A DNA stretch of 64,000 bases from Muntiacus reevesi. Taxonomy: Eukaryota; Chordata; Mammalia; Artiodactyla; Cervidae. The notes beneath the pieces are model-generated. The model did no database searches, was not told where the DNA came from, and was given only the letters and a program-made list of their open reading frames with translations. The DNA is taken from positions 21,401,155-21,465,154 of the forward strand of contig NC_089249.1 of the NCBI RefSeq assembly GCF_963930625.1, in the 5' to 3' direction. Positions 1 through 12,420 of the stretch are shown here, one piece after another; positions within the stretch are counted from its first letter, which is position 1, and each line of letters begins with the position of its first letter. The position numbers and the translations under genes were made by a program.

Positions 1-397
1 TGCGGCGGAACCCCGAGCGGGCAAAGAGCAAGGAGGATGGGGTGAGGAGGGCTCCCAACTGTCTCTGAGGCTGCCTGCTCCTGCAGAGGAGGAGACAGTC
101 TCGGGTCAGTTAAGAAACCTGCTCAAGCTGGCAGAGGAACGATGAGGCCCAGCCTCAGGGAGGGCAAGTGGGATCTCTGAGTCCCCAGCTGGCTCCATCC
201 TGAAATCTCACACACGTCCACGCATCTGTGCCCTGCCCTTCATAACTGCACGGCCGAGCACACTCATGGACTCATTAGGTCCCCACCTTGCCCTGGGAAT
301 GTGTGTTGTCATCCCCATTTGATAGGTGTCAAGACTGTCACAGCTGCCCAAGGAACTGGCCTCTAACGCAGGTTATCTGATATCAAGTTAGAAGAGG

Positions 398-477
398 ATA
401 ATGATGATGATGATGGTGATGAGGATGGAGGTGATGGTGATGGTGACGGTGGTCGTGATGATAGTGGTCATGATGAC
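398..477 (+). repeat. Imperfect GAT/GGT trinucleotide repeat
   Basis: Runs of gatgat, ggtgat and related triplets between aataatgatgatg and gatgacta. Simple sequence with no coding role. Confidence 0.9.
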
Positions 478-482
478 TAATG

Positions 483-655
483 CTCAACATCACTCTGCCC
501 AGCACTGTCTTTAGCACTTTCAGATGTTACCTCATTCAAAGCTCACGGAAACCCTATGAGTAGATACTGTTATGACTCCTTTTCTCAGATGAGGAAACTA
601 AGTCCCTTCTAAGCCTCTTGGGCTGGAGTTGGGATTTGAACCCAGTCAGTATAGC
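483..655 (-). repeat. MIR SINE
   Basis: Shows the reverse-complement MIR landmarks in order: cagcactgtctttagcact, cctatgagtag, cagatgaggaaact and ttgaacccagt. Confidence 0.8.
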
Positions 656-2985
656 CTGAGGCTCTGCCAGGGTCAATATCATGGGATGTGGGGTACCCAG
701 GGGCTGGGGGAGGGTTTGAAGCAGGGGCTCAGTAGTCTGAGTCACATCCCACCTTTCCTCTGACCTTGATGGGCTCCATCTCCCCTCGGCCTCTCCAGCC
801 AACCCCTCATCTCCCACTCTAAGACTCCCTCTGTCTGTTTAAGTCTGGGAGCATCTCCCCAGCTGGGTGTGGGATGCTGGCTTTAGGGGAAGAAAGGGGA
901 CCCTTGGGGGTGGCTCCACCCCTTAGGTGCTCCAAACACAGTTCAGGGTGGGAGGCCTCGGCCCCCAGGAGTGGAGGGAGACCCTGACTTTGGGGGTAAC
1001 TGGAGACCCTCCTGACCTGCTGGGTCACACATACAAGTAAGGGACAACAGAGATGAGCTCAAGCTCAGGAGTTCAGCCTCCAGCCCAGGGCTCCCAGAAA
1101 CCTCCCAGAATACCCACTTCATAGCCAGGTCTCAGAAGGGTCCCTCTCCTTTTCCCTCACCCCACAGCCTTCTGAGGTGCCCTTTATACAGGGGCACCTT
1201 CCCAGTACAGGCCACATCTCTCCCACCCACACCCCACACCCTCTCTGGGCACCCAGCACATCTGAGTCTCAGCCAGCCTGCCCCTTCCCAGGTCTCGAAC
1301 CTCCTTCTCCACTCCTCTCAGTTGGGGGACCCAGCACAGGGCCTGGGAAAGCCCCTCATCCCAGAGTAGCTCCCAGCCTCCCAAAGTGAGAGTTGGGAGG
1401 GAGGGAAAGACTAGAACCTGAAGCCAGAGCCATGGGAACAGGGCCTGCCCCATCCCTGGGGAGCTCTAAGTTAAGCTTAGGGGCAAGGGCTGAGAGATGG
1501 CAGATCAGGCAGAAACTTTTGGTGGGTCTGAGTCAGAGTTGAAAGAAATCCCCGTGTCCTTCACCTCCAGCCCCCTGGCTGGTGGCAGGGGCCAGGAGGG
1601 AGGCTTGGGCTGCCTGGGGATCAGGCCGAGCTGGGCCAGGGCAGGGTGGGTTTTACCTGTCTGGGACATGGAGCTGCGACGCGCTCTCTCTGCTTCTCTC
1701 CGCTGCTGGGACCGCAGCCATCTCCCCAGGGCCGGGCTCCGGCTCCCTCGGCCCAGGTAGTAGAAGGCTGCCGGGGCCAAGCAGGCAGACTAAAACCCCA
1801 GGGCCAGCCCACTTCCTGTGCAGAGGATGGAGGGGGTAAGGCCTGGGGGTGGGAAGGCGGGGGAGATCTGACTGGTTAGAAAGCCTGAAACTCCTGCAGC
1901 ACCAGGGGCCAGATAAAGATCTACCTCCTCCGCTGGGGGCGGCCGGGGTATGGGGGGGTCGGGGGGGGCGGCCACTGTGGGTGTTGCGGCAGCAGGCGCG
2001 CGTGTACACCGTCGCATACGTGCCGTCTCTCACTCTTAAATAGGTGCTGCTCTGCACCCAAGAGCCCATGGGGACAAGGCCCCTTCTTCTCCTTCTCATG
2101 CCACCCCCACCCCATCTCACAGGCCACCTCAAGCCTCCGACACCTTCATCCAGTCACACACAGGTCCACTAACACCCAGGCCTCACTCAAACCGGTCCCT
2201 TGAGGTGCACCCCAGCCATGGAATGAGACACTCCAACTCCCTCAGACATCCTTTCTCACCCGGCCTTCCAAGAAGCCCCTGACTCAGTTTAGCATTCCGG
2301 GGTGACTATTTGGGGGGCCTTTGCAAACAATTGCAAGCAAACTGGCCACTTATTGAACATTCTAGAACCTTCCTCTGCCTCTCAAGTCACGGTTTATAAT
2401 CCCCTTTCTCCTCCTTTCTTTGGCAGAGAGAATCAGTTCCAGGCTTTTTCTTTTTTTTTTAATACCGAGCAGTTACAAACTCCCTCTTTGGGAAGGTGCA
2501 TATCCACCTATATCCAGTGTCGCAGGCCTAGGGACCCCGTGACGTTCCATCCAGTGTCAGAAGAAGCAACTCTGCTGCCTCTTGATTCTAAACTCTCTGC
2601 CTCGGGGAAGGTTTTCCTGTGAGCTGCCATCTCTTTCACCACAGGGAATGGGGTGAGCAGGGCGGGGAGTGAAAAGAGCGGCTCTGCAGAAGTTTCTGTC
2701 AGCAGAGAAGTGAGAAAACAGAGTGGAAGACCCTTTAGACAATCAGGCCGACTCCCTTCTGAGCAGGAGGCAGGAGCCAGCGTGGCTGAGAAGAACAAGA
2801 CCGGATTCGAGGCTCCTGGAAGCTGAGTGACCTGCTCGCCTGTGTTTCCCTGTCCCCGGCTGGAGAACGAGGGGTGGCTGTTCCTGCGGGGATGCCAGGA
2901 GGACCGAACGGCAGGAGGGCGTGAGCCTCTCACCTGGTGACCCCATGGAGTGGGCCCTCAATAAGCCCATCTCCCCTCTCCCCTA
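656..2985. other. No gene recognised; CpG-rich patch at 1640-2040
   Basis: No exon of a known neighbour was recognised on either strand. Open frames here overlap on both strands and look like composition effects. The patch 1,640-2,040 has clustered CpGs, and on the minus strand a short ATG frame from 1,721 ends at a splice donor CAG|GTAAAA at 1,657/1,656, a possible orphan first exon. A T-rich run sits near 2,451. Confidence 0.5.
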
Positions 2986-2989
2986 GAGC

Positions 2990-3210
2990 AAGTCTTCTGG
3001 CTGCAGGAGAGAGTGACAAACTCAAGCACCACAAAGATGAAGATAACAGCCGAGATTTATTAAGGCTAGAGTAGTTGTGGAAGCTTCTCAGCGAGGGATG
3101 CTGATTCTCCCAGGGGGAAAGCCAGCTCAGGAAGGGAGAGAAAGGCCGCTTTTTGCTGTAGACCCTTTTATACCACACGCATGTATTTCCTGTCGCCAAA
3201 CTCATGAACT
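2990..3210 (-). repeat. Possible LTR fragment
   Basis: On the minus strand there is a TATA box (GTATAAAAGG, plus 3,164-3,173) followed about 100 bases later by an AATAAA-type signal (cttaataaatctcgg, plus 3,052-3,066), the spacing of an LTR. Family not assigned. Confidence 0.4.
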
Positions 3211-3261
3211 CAGTTTAAAGCTTTTAAAAATGCATATAAAAAAGAAAAAATGCATATAAAG

Positions 3262-3616
3262 AAAAGTCTAAGGAAGACAAATAGCATATGATATCACTTA
3301 TATGGACTGTAAAATATGACACAAGTGAACCTATCTATGAAGCAGAAACAGACTCCTAGACATAGAGATTAGACACAAGGTTGCCAAGGGGGAAGTGGGA
3401 ACAGGAGACATGGATTGGGAGTTTGGGGTTAGTAGAACTTGCAAACTCTTACATGTAAAATGGATAAACAACGAGGTCCTACTATACTGCACAGGGAACT
3501 GTATCCAATCCCCTGGAATAGACCATAATGGAAAAGAATATAAAAAAGAATGCATATGGGTATATAACTGAGTCACTTTGTTATACAGCAGAAATTAACA
3601 ACATTGCAAATTAACT
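3262..3616 (+). repeat. L1 3' end, plus orientation
   Basis: Matches the 3' end of the large L1 at 33.2-33.5 kb: catatgatatcacttatatg, aagcagaaacagactc, ggttgccaagggggaag and atgtaaaatggataa. It ends just before a Bov-tA SINE. Confidence 0.85.
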
Positions 3617-3617
3617 A

Positions 3618-3838
3618 TGAAAGCGAAAAGTGAAAGGGTTCGTCTCTCAGACATGTCCGACTCATTCCAGCTCCATGGACTGTAGCCCGCCAGGCTCCTC
3701 TGTCCATGGAATTCTCCAGACAAGAATACTGGAGTAGGTTGCCACTCCCTTCTCCAGTGGATCTTCCCAACACAGGGATCAAACTCTGGTCTCCTGCATT
3801 GCAGGCAAATTCTTCACTGTCCGAGCCACACTTCAGGT
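3618..3838 (-). repeat. Bov-tA SINE
   Basis: Reverse complement of the ruminant Bov-tA consensus, with ccatggactgtagcccgcca, gaatactggagtaggttgcc and ctcctgcattgcaggcaaat. Confidence 0.95.
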
Positions 3839-4861
3839 TAAAAAAGAGAATGATAAAATCCATCTGCAGGTGAAGGCAGAAACTGTGGACCCAGCTTCGT
3901 CCATGCTCAGGCATGGCTGCCATCAGCAAGCATGCCAAGCACCCCACCTCCACGCCCACCCCCTGTGTACACACTGGTGCCCACCCAGCTGGTTTCATGT
4001 TCCCTGCAGAGCTAATGCCTTCCTTCCCATTTTACAGGCAAGGAAATTGAGGCTCACTGGTCACCCAACCAGAATACGGCAGGAGTGGGATTAGAACCAG
4101 AGTCTGTCTGACAGAGGACATCAGATTCTCTCTGAGATGACCTGAAGAGGAATCCAGAAACTTTTCCAATGGCAGGGGCCTGACAGAGCCCTCTCAGGCC
4201 TGCCCAGACCTTGATCTCAGGAGTTTGGGGGTTGTACCCAGCCTCCTCCAGCCATCCCCCTTCTGTCCCAGTACGCAATACACAAAGCCCCTTAAACCCT
4301 GTCCTGCGCCTTCCACACTGTGTCCTCAGGGTCCCACTGTGAACCGACCTCACTGCACCCTTGGCTCTCATAGACAGAGCCGGCTCCTGCCCAGAAACCC
4401 CACTTTCACAGGAGCTTGGGGCATGTGTGTTTGGGCCCTTCTGGCTCCTGTGTCCTTTCTGACCATGACATTTCCACCCATCACAGGGCTGCCTCTTCTG
4501 GGGATGCCAGACCCTGTGCCCACCTCGGCCGTGGCCGCTACCAAATGCCCCCTCCCCCTTCCTCTGTGCTCCAGCTCCCAGGTAACTTCAGGGCCCCGTA
4601 GCAGCCTTCAGACTTCTGCACCATCTTCTCCCCAGGGACCCTCTGCTGACTACACATTGCAGCCCAGGCCCACCCCGGGACCCCATCATCACCCTGACTT
4701 GTGCCAGCCCAGACCCCCTTGCGGCCACCACCCCTTCCACTCTGCAACAATGTCCCAGTTTGCACTGCGTCCAGCTGTGTCTGTCAAAAGAGAACTGAAG
4801 AGCGTAACAGGACCCTAAAGTAAGAGAGCAAGTTTATTTCTCTTTCACATAAAAGCCGTCT
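3839..4861. other. Unique sequence with one MIR fragment
   Basis: A MIR in reverse orientation lies at about 4,005-4,125 (cccattttacaggcaaggaa). The remainder is non-repetitive. A 197-codon plus-strand frame across it is Pro/Ser-rich and resembles no family I know. Confidence 0.5.
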
Positions 4862-5043
4862 GGGGACTTCTCAGGTGGTCCAGCGGTTAAGGGTCTCCCA
4901 ATCAATGTGGGGGACATGGTCAGGGAAATAACAATTCCACATGCCACGGAGCAACTAAGCCCATGTGCTGCAACTACTGAGCCCATGTGCCACAAGTAAG
5001 ACCCGACACAGACAAATAAAATAACAAACAAATTTTTAAAAAG
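4862..5043 (+). repeat. CHR-type tRNA-derived SINE
   Basis: Head ggggacttctcaggtggtcc, body gccacggagcaactaagccc, and an A-rich tail. Confidence 0.85.
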
Positions 5044-5905
5044 TCGTCAGAGGAAGGCTGTTGAAGGCTGGTGGAGGGGCCCTATGATGTCATCAGAATC
5101 CTCAGTTCGCTCCGTTTTGCTACTGGGGCATCCCCAATACCTTTCATCTGCCTCATGGACCAAGAAAGCAGTTCAAGCTCCATCCATCACATATGCATTC
5201 CTGCAGTCGGACAGTGGAGGAAGAAGCAAAGAAGGGCATCCTCTGCCAGGTAAGGACCTTTCCCCAAAGTTGCCCTAAGTTAACATCCCATTGGCTATGC
5301 CTGAGTCACATGACCATTTGTTTGCATTCCACCATGAGTGGCCTGGTTCATCAGCCATTCCAGCACTAGCTCCTGAGCAACTCATGTCTCATGCAAATAA
5401 TGACATTCACATAGAAAGTCATTCCCTGATCCTGTTCCTCACCAGCGCGGCACCAGGGGAAGCAGCTGTCCTGCTTTGCCTGAGGCAGTTTCCAGAACAC
5501 AGGACTTTCAATGCAAAACTAGGACAGAGCTGGTCACCCCATTGCCAGCCCACTCTTCCAGACTAACTCAACTGGCTGATTTCAAACCAATTCTTCCTGG
5601 AACCCCTACCCCAGCCTGATCATATCTGAGACACACATCACTTGCTTATTTCGGGTCATGACTGTCTGTTCAGGTGTCCACACTAGGAGTTGCCTGAGAA
5701 CAGGGATCATGTTTGATTCACCCAGATTGTCCCAGAGCCTCGAAAATGACCTGACACACAGAGGTGTCAAGCTGCAGGGAAGGAAGGAAGGAAAGGAAAA
5801 GGAAAAGAACTGAGGTTTTCAAATCTCTAATGCCCTAGAGGACCCAGAAATGGCAAATTAGAAACAACACAGAGAATATCAATATTTGAAGCTTCAAAAG
5901 GTTTG
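5044..5905. other. Unique sequence, no gene recognised
   Basis: No repeat or exon recognised apart from a short GGAAA-rich tract at about 5,779-5,808. Open frames of 60-91 codons have no family resemblance. Confidence 0.45.
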
Positions 5906-6186
5906 CCAGGGTTTCTCCGGTGGCTCGGTGGTAAACAGTCCACCTGCCAGTGAACACCGAGTCAGTCCCTGGTCTGGGCAGATCCCACCTGCTGCAGAGC
6001 AGCTAAGCCCGTGTGCCACCGCTATCAAGCCTGTGCTCCAGGACCCGGGAGCCACAACTGCTGAAGCCTGTGCTCCTTAACAAGAGAAATCTCTGCAGTG
6101 AGAAACCTAGGCAGCACAACTAGAGAAAAGTCCATGCAGCAACAAGGACCCAGCACAGCCAAAAACAAATAAATAAAATTCTTTTT
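5906..6186 (+). repeat. CHR-type SINE, near full length
   Basis: Runs from ccagggtttctccggtggct through gcagagcagctaagcccgtg and gagaaatctctgcagtgaga to an aataaataaaat tail. Confidence 0.9.
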
Positions 6187-6312
6187 TTTAAAAAAAAAAG
6201 AAGGGACAGTTGTCTAATCCTGATGTGAAACAATCCCCAGGATGTGCCAGTGGGTGCAGACAAGCCAAGTTCAGTTCAAAGTGTGCAGTGGAAGGGTGTA
6301 ACAGCATGAGCA

Positions 6313-6508
6313 TGTGACTGTGAAGGGACATGTGCCAGGGTGTGTGCGAGTGTGTGGGGGTGGGTAGGTGTGAGTGCCTGATGGGTGTAGGATGAGCCTG
6401 TCTGTGTGTGAGAGGGCGTGCGTGTGTGAGGGGGAGTGGGGTGTGTGCTTGTGCATTTGTGAGAATGTGTGTGCAAGTGAGTGTGTATTGTGTGCGTGTG
6501 TCTGTGAC
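6313..6508 (+). repeat. GT-rich low-complexity tract
   Basis: Imperfect tgtgtg runs with interspersed G runs over about 190 bases, possibly a decayed TG microsatellite. Confidence 0.8.
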
Positions 6509-8937
6509 CTGGCAGGTACAGGCACCGAGTTGTTCTGGAACGAATTGTTATGGACTGGATTGACCTCAGGGAGGGAGCTAGGAGACCCAGGAAGCCGTGG
6601 AGGGTGGGGGATATTTCCTGAATAACCTTTGGTACCTTTTGAACTTTGTTTCATGGGAACAAAATATCTATTTAAGAAAATAAATAAAATAGGAATCAGA
6701 ATTAAACTGTAAAAGCTTGGGACCCTTGGTGGGGGCTGGGGTTCTCCTCAAGGGTCACCAGACACCAGACCTCCCACTGCTCCTGCTTAATTCCAACCTC
6801 TGCAGAGGAAGGCTGGGGTGCCCCGGCGTGGGGGTCACCTCGCTGTGCTGATGGTGCTTAGGAAGGGAAGCGTTTTGTCCACAGTCCACCAACTCCTCAC
6901 CCCTGTCTCCTGACTGCCAGGCCAGAGTCCTGCTATGGGGACAGTCGGGAAAGCTCTGAGGATCCTTTGACAGCTCCTGCAATGGTTTCCCCCCCTTTCC
7001 CGTGAGAAACAGGTAGAAAAAAGATCTTTTCACTAGTTCTTATTCTTAAGTAGGTTTCACCAAGATCTGTGATCTTTCTCAGAAGACAATCTAGGTGTTG
7101 CAGCGAGGAAGGAGGACGTGTGATGTTTGCAAAGTGTCTGTGAGAAGTTCCTCTCTATCTAGAGGTTATGCTTGCTTGCTTTTCTTTTCTGGGTGTTTTT
7201 ATTAAGGAATGGCAAAATATTTAAATGTCCCTTTGCTTAGATTGTCCCCAGCTGTCAGTACTGTCTACAGTGTCTGCTTGGAGGAACGCAGTAAACAGGG
7301 TAAGGAGCTCACCCAGCTCTGGAATGATGGCCCCAGTCAAGCCTGGCCACAGGGATGGGAACCCTAGATGGTTGCCTCCAGCCAGAGAACGGGAACCCTG
7401 AACTCCTCTGAGCATTGAAGATGCCTGCTTCAGGCTGTAGGCAGGTGCAAGGTGAGGCAGATCTGGCTATCACCTGGCCCAGGATCATACAGAGAGACTG
7501 TGAAACCTTCCTCTGGCCCTTGATTCTTGGCGTCTTGGAATGTGGATCTCATTGCCAGCTCAAGGATCTAAATAAGGTGGGACTGAGAGAAGAGAGGCAG
7601 CCATATTTTGGCAGATTCCAAAACAACCACGATGAGGGTATGGAAAAGACCTTGAGTCTCCTTCAGAACAAAGGGGCTGAACTGAGCCGGATGAGCGGGA
7701 GCTCTGGGCAAGTGCAAAGCCTCAAAAGGTGTTGGGCCAGCATCTGGGTGGAGAAGGGCCCCTCTGGGTGGCACTCTGGGAAGCATGCTGATGGGGGGAA
7801 GCCCTGTCATTATTCCCTCCACAGCTGCAGCTCGAAGCTTTCCCAGCTGTGTGCTCCTACAGCGGCTCCACCAAGTTTAAAACAGGCTTCTCTTGACATC
7901 GTTTCTCAGGTCGAGGGCCACCCCAGCTGGACTGTAGAGATATCAGGGACCAGGTAGTTTTCGGACAGTCGACAATTCACTAAAATACATCTGACTCCCT
8001 TGGTCTCCCAACAACAAAGGCTTTTCTTTGGGTGAGGGAGGTGGCCTCGTCTCTCCCTCGCTGTGGGTTTGGGTGGGGGACCCCAACTCAGATGCCACAG
8101 GGGCCAGGTAGGAACCCACGCTTGAGGATGGCAGGAGGGGACCATGGCAAACTGGGGTCTCCATTGCTGTGGGCGATAGCAGATGGGAACGATGGCTCAA
8201 TACTGCCAGGAAATGCTCAATTTTCACAAAAAGCAGAAAATTGAGAATTTTTTTTTTTTAATGTGAAATTCTCTTACTTAAAATAACGGTCATTTATTCT
8301 AACTTCAACCCACAGCAAGACACCCACCACCAAGCCTGCCCCAGAGAGAACACACAGCCGGCCACAAGGTGTGAGGAAGCCAACTTTAGGAGGCAGGGGT
8401 GGGGCTGAGGGCTGACAAGGACCCTCTGTTGGGGATGTTTCTTCTTAGGTGCTGGCCGGATATTTATTTTTCATCGTGGTCACACTGCAGCTTTGCAAAC
8501 CTTTCCTGTGTTTGTGGTGTTTACCTGTTTAGGAGCCCTGGGTCCCAAGTAACAAGCTCAAGCTTTACTTTTGCAGTCTCCCTTGCAGCGGGGTGAGTGA
8601 GCACATGATCAGGCTCACCCATTCAGGAGTGTCTGCTGCAGACCTCCCTCGGGATGGGAGCCAGGGATGCGGGTTAGGAGGCAGAGAACTCCAGGAGGCT
8701 GGAGCATTTCAGAAACTGTACCCCTCCAAGCCTGGTTTATAGACTCTTGAGCTGCAGAAGATCTTGAACCAAATGCTTTTCTAACGAAAGTGGCCAGGTG
8801 GGGCTCTTTGGTTTGCATCTGAGATTCCTGACTGACACAGGTGCTTTGAAGCCAGACAGGGTGAGCAGTCACTTAGCATGCAGATTAAGACTCGAAATCA
8901 TCTTTAATTACTAGTCCTCCACCCCATCCTGGGACTT
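6509..8937. other. No gene recognised
   Basis: The longest frame, 7,415-7,957 plus (180 codons), lacks recognisable domains, signal peptide or splice context and is probably chance. Poly(T) occurs at about 8,249-8,260. No repeat family assigned. Confidence 0.45.
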
Positions 8938-9126
8938 GGGGTCTCAGACAGTAAAGAATCCACCTGCAATGCAGGAGACCCAGGTTTGATCCCTGGGTTG
9001 GGAAGATTCCCTGGAGAAGAGAATGGTAACCTACTCCAATATTTTCACCTGGGAAATTTCATGGACAGAAGAACCTGGTGGGCTACAGTCCATGGGGTTG
9101 CAAAGAGCTGGACACCACTGAGGGAC

Positions 9127-9128
<2 letters not shown>
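8938..9128 (+). repeat. Bov-tA SINE
   Basis: Has gtaaagaatccacctgcaat, gatccctgggttgggaagat and ggctacagtccatggggttg. It ends directly in the AC microsatellite. Confidence 0.95.

Positions 9129-9186
<58 letters not shown>
9129..9186 (+). repeat. (AC)n microsatellite, about 29 units
   Basis: Uninterrupted AC dinucleotides growing from the cactaacac end of the adjacent Bov-tA. Confidence 0.98.
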
Positions 9187-9187
<1 letters not shown>

Positions 9188-11914
9188 ATCCCACTCTTCA
9201 TGTAGAGCTGACCTTCTAGGGTGATGGCAAGGTGGAAACCAAGTGAGAGGGCACACGAGGAGTGTGTCTGTGTGGAGTTTTCTCTCTGCTGGGGCCCTTG
9301 GAATAAAATCTGTGTTGTCATGCAGATCTGATGGCCAGGCGTGAGCACTAGCTCTTGAGGGCAAAACAGAGGCGGGTAAGACAAAAACCCGCCTTGTGTC
9401 CTCCAGTTGTAGGTGACTCTAAAGAGGCAGTCACAGCTGGATGTCCTAGCCGATTCCATGATTGAACGCCTGGGAGGCCCATGCACACTCAGTGGGCTGG
9501 CTGACAATGAATCTCTCTCGCTGACTGGTTTCCACGTTGGGTGCTGGTTAATAAAGAGACAGCCTCCTGGAGGCCCCCATGTTTGGTGGGTGGCTGGTTT
9601 CGCTTTCAGGGTGAGTTAGACTCAGCCCGTTGTGAGTCCTCCCACTGCACAGAGTCACAGACCCAGCCTGACTTGTCTGAACCAGATCAGTGCATGCTCT
9701 GCTTACCAATTCCTCCTTCCCTGGGGAAGACTTGCACCCCCCTCACTCCTACCCGGAGGGAGTTTCTACCACATGCCAGGGGTTCTGGGCAGGGACCAGG
9801 GTGTGTGTGAGGGTAACAGGGAGCCTCAAGCACTAGCTGACCCCTTCCCACCTTCACGCGCCTCCTCACACTCTGCCCAGCAGTCAAACCACCAACACCC
9901 CCACCCAACACCGGGCTGGAGCTGAGAACACATGTATCTTCTCTGCGATTCTACTTCATTTCAGTCCTGTCCCTCCTCCCAGGCCAGGGCACCTTCCAGG
10001 GGACACAGGCTGGGAATCTAGGGACCTGGGTTTGAGTCCCAGCAGCGCCCCCAATCCCTGAGTCACATGTCCTCCCCTGCGGTAATCACCACTCTGGGGC
10101 TGCGGACCATAGGAACAGGCTGTGGCTAACTCAGGAGACACAGAAATGAAAGGATCTGGAGTGGTTCCGAAGACCAAGACCTCAGGGGAGCAGATTCCAG
10201 ACCAGCTGCAGGGACCTGGCTGCAAAGATGCCTTCGAGGCACCAAACTCCAGCTGTTTCCTGGCTTCATTCCACTCCTCTTCAAAGAGTACCATTGGCTA
10301 TGATGAGGCCAAATGGCCACCCCTTGGCTGGAGAGGTTGAATGGGGTACTTTGATTGACAGCTTGACCAAGCTGTCTAATGCAGAAAGTTAATCTCTAAA
10401 GAGAAATGAGTGATGTTACCAGAAACAGGGGGCTAGATGATGCTGAATAAGCAAGAACTAAAAGGGTCAGACCACTCCTCTTTGGGCCCAGCCTCCCAGC
10501 CCTACAAGGACAGGATCAGGTCAGACGAATTCTTCCAGGAAAGGCATCCTCTGATTGGAGGAATCCGAACCAGGCACCTTGCTTCCCTGCTGGGATGGGG
10601 TGCAGGGGGGTGAGGGGGAAGCCACGGGGTGGTGGGAGAGGCTCTTCTCAGCCCTCAGAGGGAGCTCCTGGCATGAGGGTGCATTGCACACCCACCCTGA
10701 AGCCTCCCTATTTAAGAGAGAACCAGGTAAGGTCAGGGCAGCTGCCTGAGTGGGAAGGAGGGATGCTTACCTCCTCCCCCACATGGGGCTTAAACCAGTG
10801 ACCTTGATCTCGTGGGCCCCGGGGAGCTCATGAGCTAACCTGAAAGCAGCAAAGGATGAAGGGCCCCAGGCTGCATCACCCTCTCTCAGGGCAAGGCCGG
10901 AGGAACGCTGTGACTAGCTCGTTCCTCGGGGCCTGAAGCCGGGAAATAACCTAAACTGGAACTCAGTCAGCAACCGGCTGTACCCGCCAGGAGGCCCTTG
11001 CCTGCTCCTGACTGAGGAAGGTGATTTGTATACCCACTTTTCATGGGTCACCACATGGCACCCTCTGGAAACACCCTGTTAGGTAGAAAACAAAGACCGT
11101 GGGATGAGGGCGCCTAGGGAGGGGCAGGTCTCTAAGGCAGAGCTGAGTCAGATGCTCAGCCATCCAGGCCCCCAACACAGAGTTCTCTGTCTACAACCTC
11201 TTCGCTCTCCCACCCCCCAACCTCCACCTCTTCAGAAGCACCCAGGAACCCCAGCCTCACCACCACTGTCCAAGCCAGGACTCAGGGACCAGCCAGGCCT
11301 GGCCAGTGCACCAGAACCCGGGCGCGGTGGGGGGGCCTGGGCAGGGCAAGGAAGGAACCGAGGGGCACTTCCATCGAGAGGATGTGGCCGGGGGCTTCGG
11401 GCCTGCGGTTCCAGCCAGAGTGCTGCTGGCCCCTGGCTGAAGTCACCTGTGCCCTTCCCGCAGGAAGCAGGGGGCGGCGGGAGCGGAGGGGGCAGGGGAA
11501 GCTGCGAGGTGTGCGGTTAAGACTGTGAAGCGCACACCAGGGTGAGCCCGGACACTCGAGCGAGCGGGCCTGGTGAGCTGCTTCTGCCGCCAGGCCCTCT
11601 TCCTGTGTCTCTCTGCTCAGCTCTGTCCTGACACCTGCCCACCAACACCTGTCCCTCCTCAGCGCGCCGAGCACAGAGCACCAAGAAGGTTCAGAACGGC
11701 CGACCTCAGACAGCAGCAGAGGCACCAGCATCACCAAGGCTCCAGACAGCAGAGCACCGAGAAGGTGCACTGAAAGAGTCCAGAAAGTTCTCAAAGCCTT
11801 CTCTGAGAGGTACCAGGTACCAGAGCTGACGACACTGCCCCAGTCCCTACCGTGCTCCAGGCCCTGTTCTTAGTTTATGGGTGTTAAGTCCTAAATATGC
11901 CAAGTGAGGTTTGA
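9187..11914. other. No gene recognised; GC-rich section at 11.2-11.6 kb
   Basis: Mostly unique sequence. 11,280-11,580 is GC-rich with moderate CpG and overlapping long frames on both strands; neither resembles IL2RB cytoplasmic exons or TMPRSS6. Confidence 0.45.
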
Positions 11915-12046
11915 GGTCCAACAAGCACCAGCATCCCCAGGTGCTTGTAAGAAATGCGATATCTCAGGCCCCACCCCAGACTGAATCTGAATCTGCATCT
12001 TAACCAGGTTCCCAGGTGATTTCTGCATACATGGAAGTTTGAGAAG
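11915..12046 (+). repeat. MER5-like hAT DNA transposon
   Basis: Shows the MER5 signature: cagcatccccaggtgcttgt, ggccccaccccagactgaat, cccaggtgatttctgcatac and gtttgagaagcat. Confidence 0.8.
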
Positions 12047-12420
12047 CATCATACTAATTCATTTAATCCTGATAACAGCACTTGGTACCTCAGACAGTAA
12101 AGATAAGCACCTACAATGCAGGAGACCTGGGTTCAATCCATGGGTTGGAAAAATCCCCTGAAGAAGGGAATGGCTACCCACTCCAGTATTCTCACCTGGA
12201 GAATCCCATGGACAGAGGAGCCTGGTGAGCTACAGTCCATGGGGTCACAAAAAGTCAGACATGACCGAGCTAACACTTTCAGGTAGGTATTCTTATGATC
12301 CTCTTTTACAGATGAGGAAACTAAGGCACAGGTTAAATAGCTTGCCCATGGCCACACAGAGGGGTTAGTGCCAGGGCTGGGACTTGAACCCAGGTAATCT
12401 GGCTCCAGAGGACACACTCC
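12047..12420 (-). repeat. MIR split by a Bov-tA SINE
   Basis: MIR in reverse orientation: 12,047-12,085 (ttcatttaatcctgataaca), continuing after the SINE at 12,283-12,420 (tttacagatgaggaaactaa, gacttgaacccagg). Confidence 0.8.
12086..12282 (+). repeat. Bov-tA SINE inside MIR
   Basis: Has ctacaatgcaggagacctgg and gctacagtccatggggtcac. It divides an older MIR. Confidence 0.93.

Noticed and set aside
1653..2132. 159-codon minus-strand frame as a gene
   Set aside because: Arg/Pro/Gly-rich composition in a CpG patch, with no domain; only the short exon-like part with a donor is noted as a finding.
3618..3838. tRNA genes suggested by A- and B-box-like sequence in Bov-tA and CHR SINEs
   Set aside because: These SINE heads derive from tRNA genes but are diverged and part of dispersed repeats; no intact tRNA cloverleaf was seen.
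7415..7957. 180-codon plus-strand open frame
   Set aside because: No recognisable domain, signal or repeat-free coding bias. Frames of this length occur by chance in GC-rich DNA.
9129..9186. CRISPR-like or other prokaryotic repeat system
   Set aside because: The window is mammalian. Repeats are SINEs, LINEs, LTRs and simple sequence; no spaced identical repeats exist.
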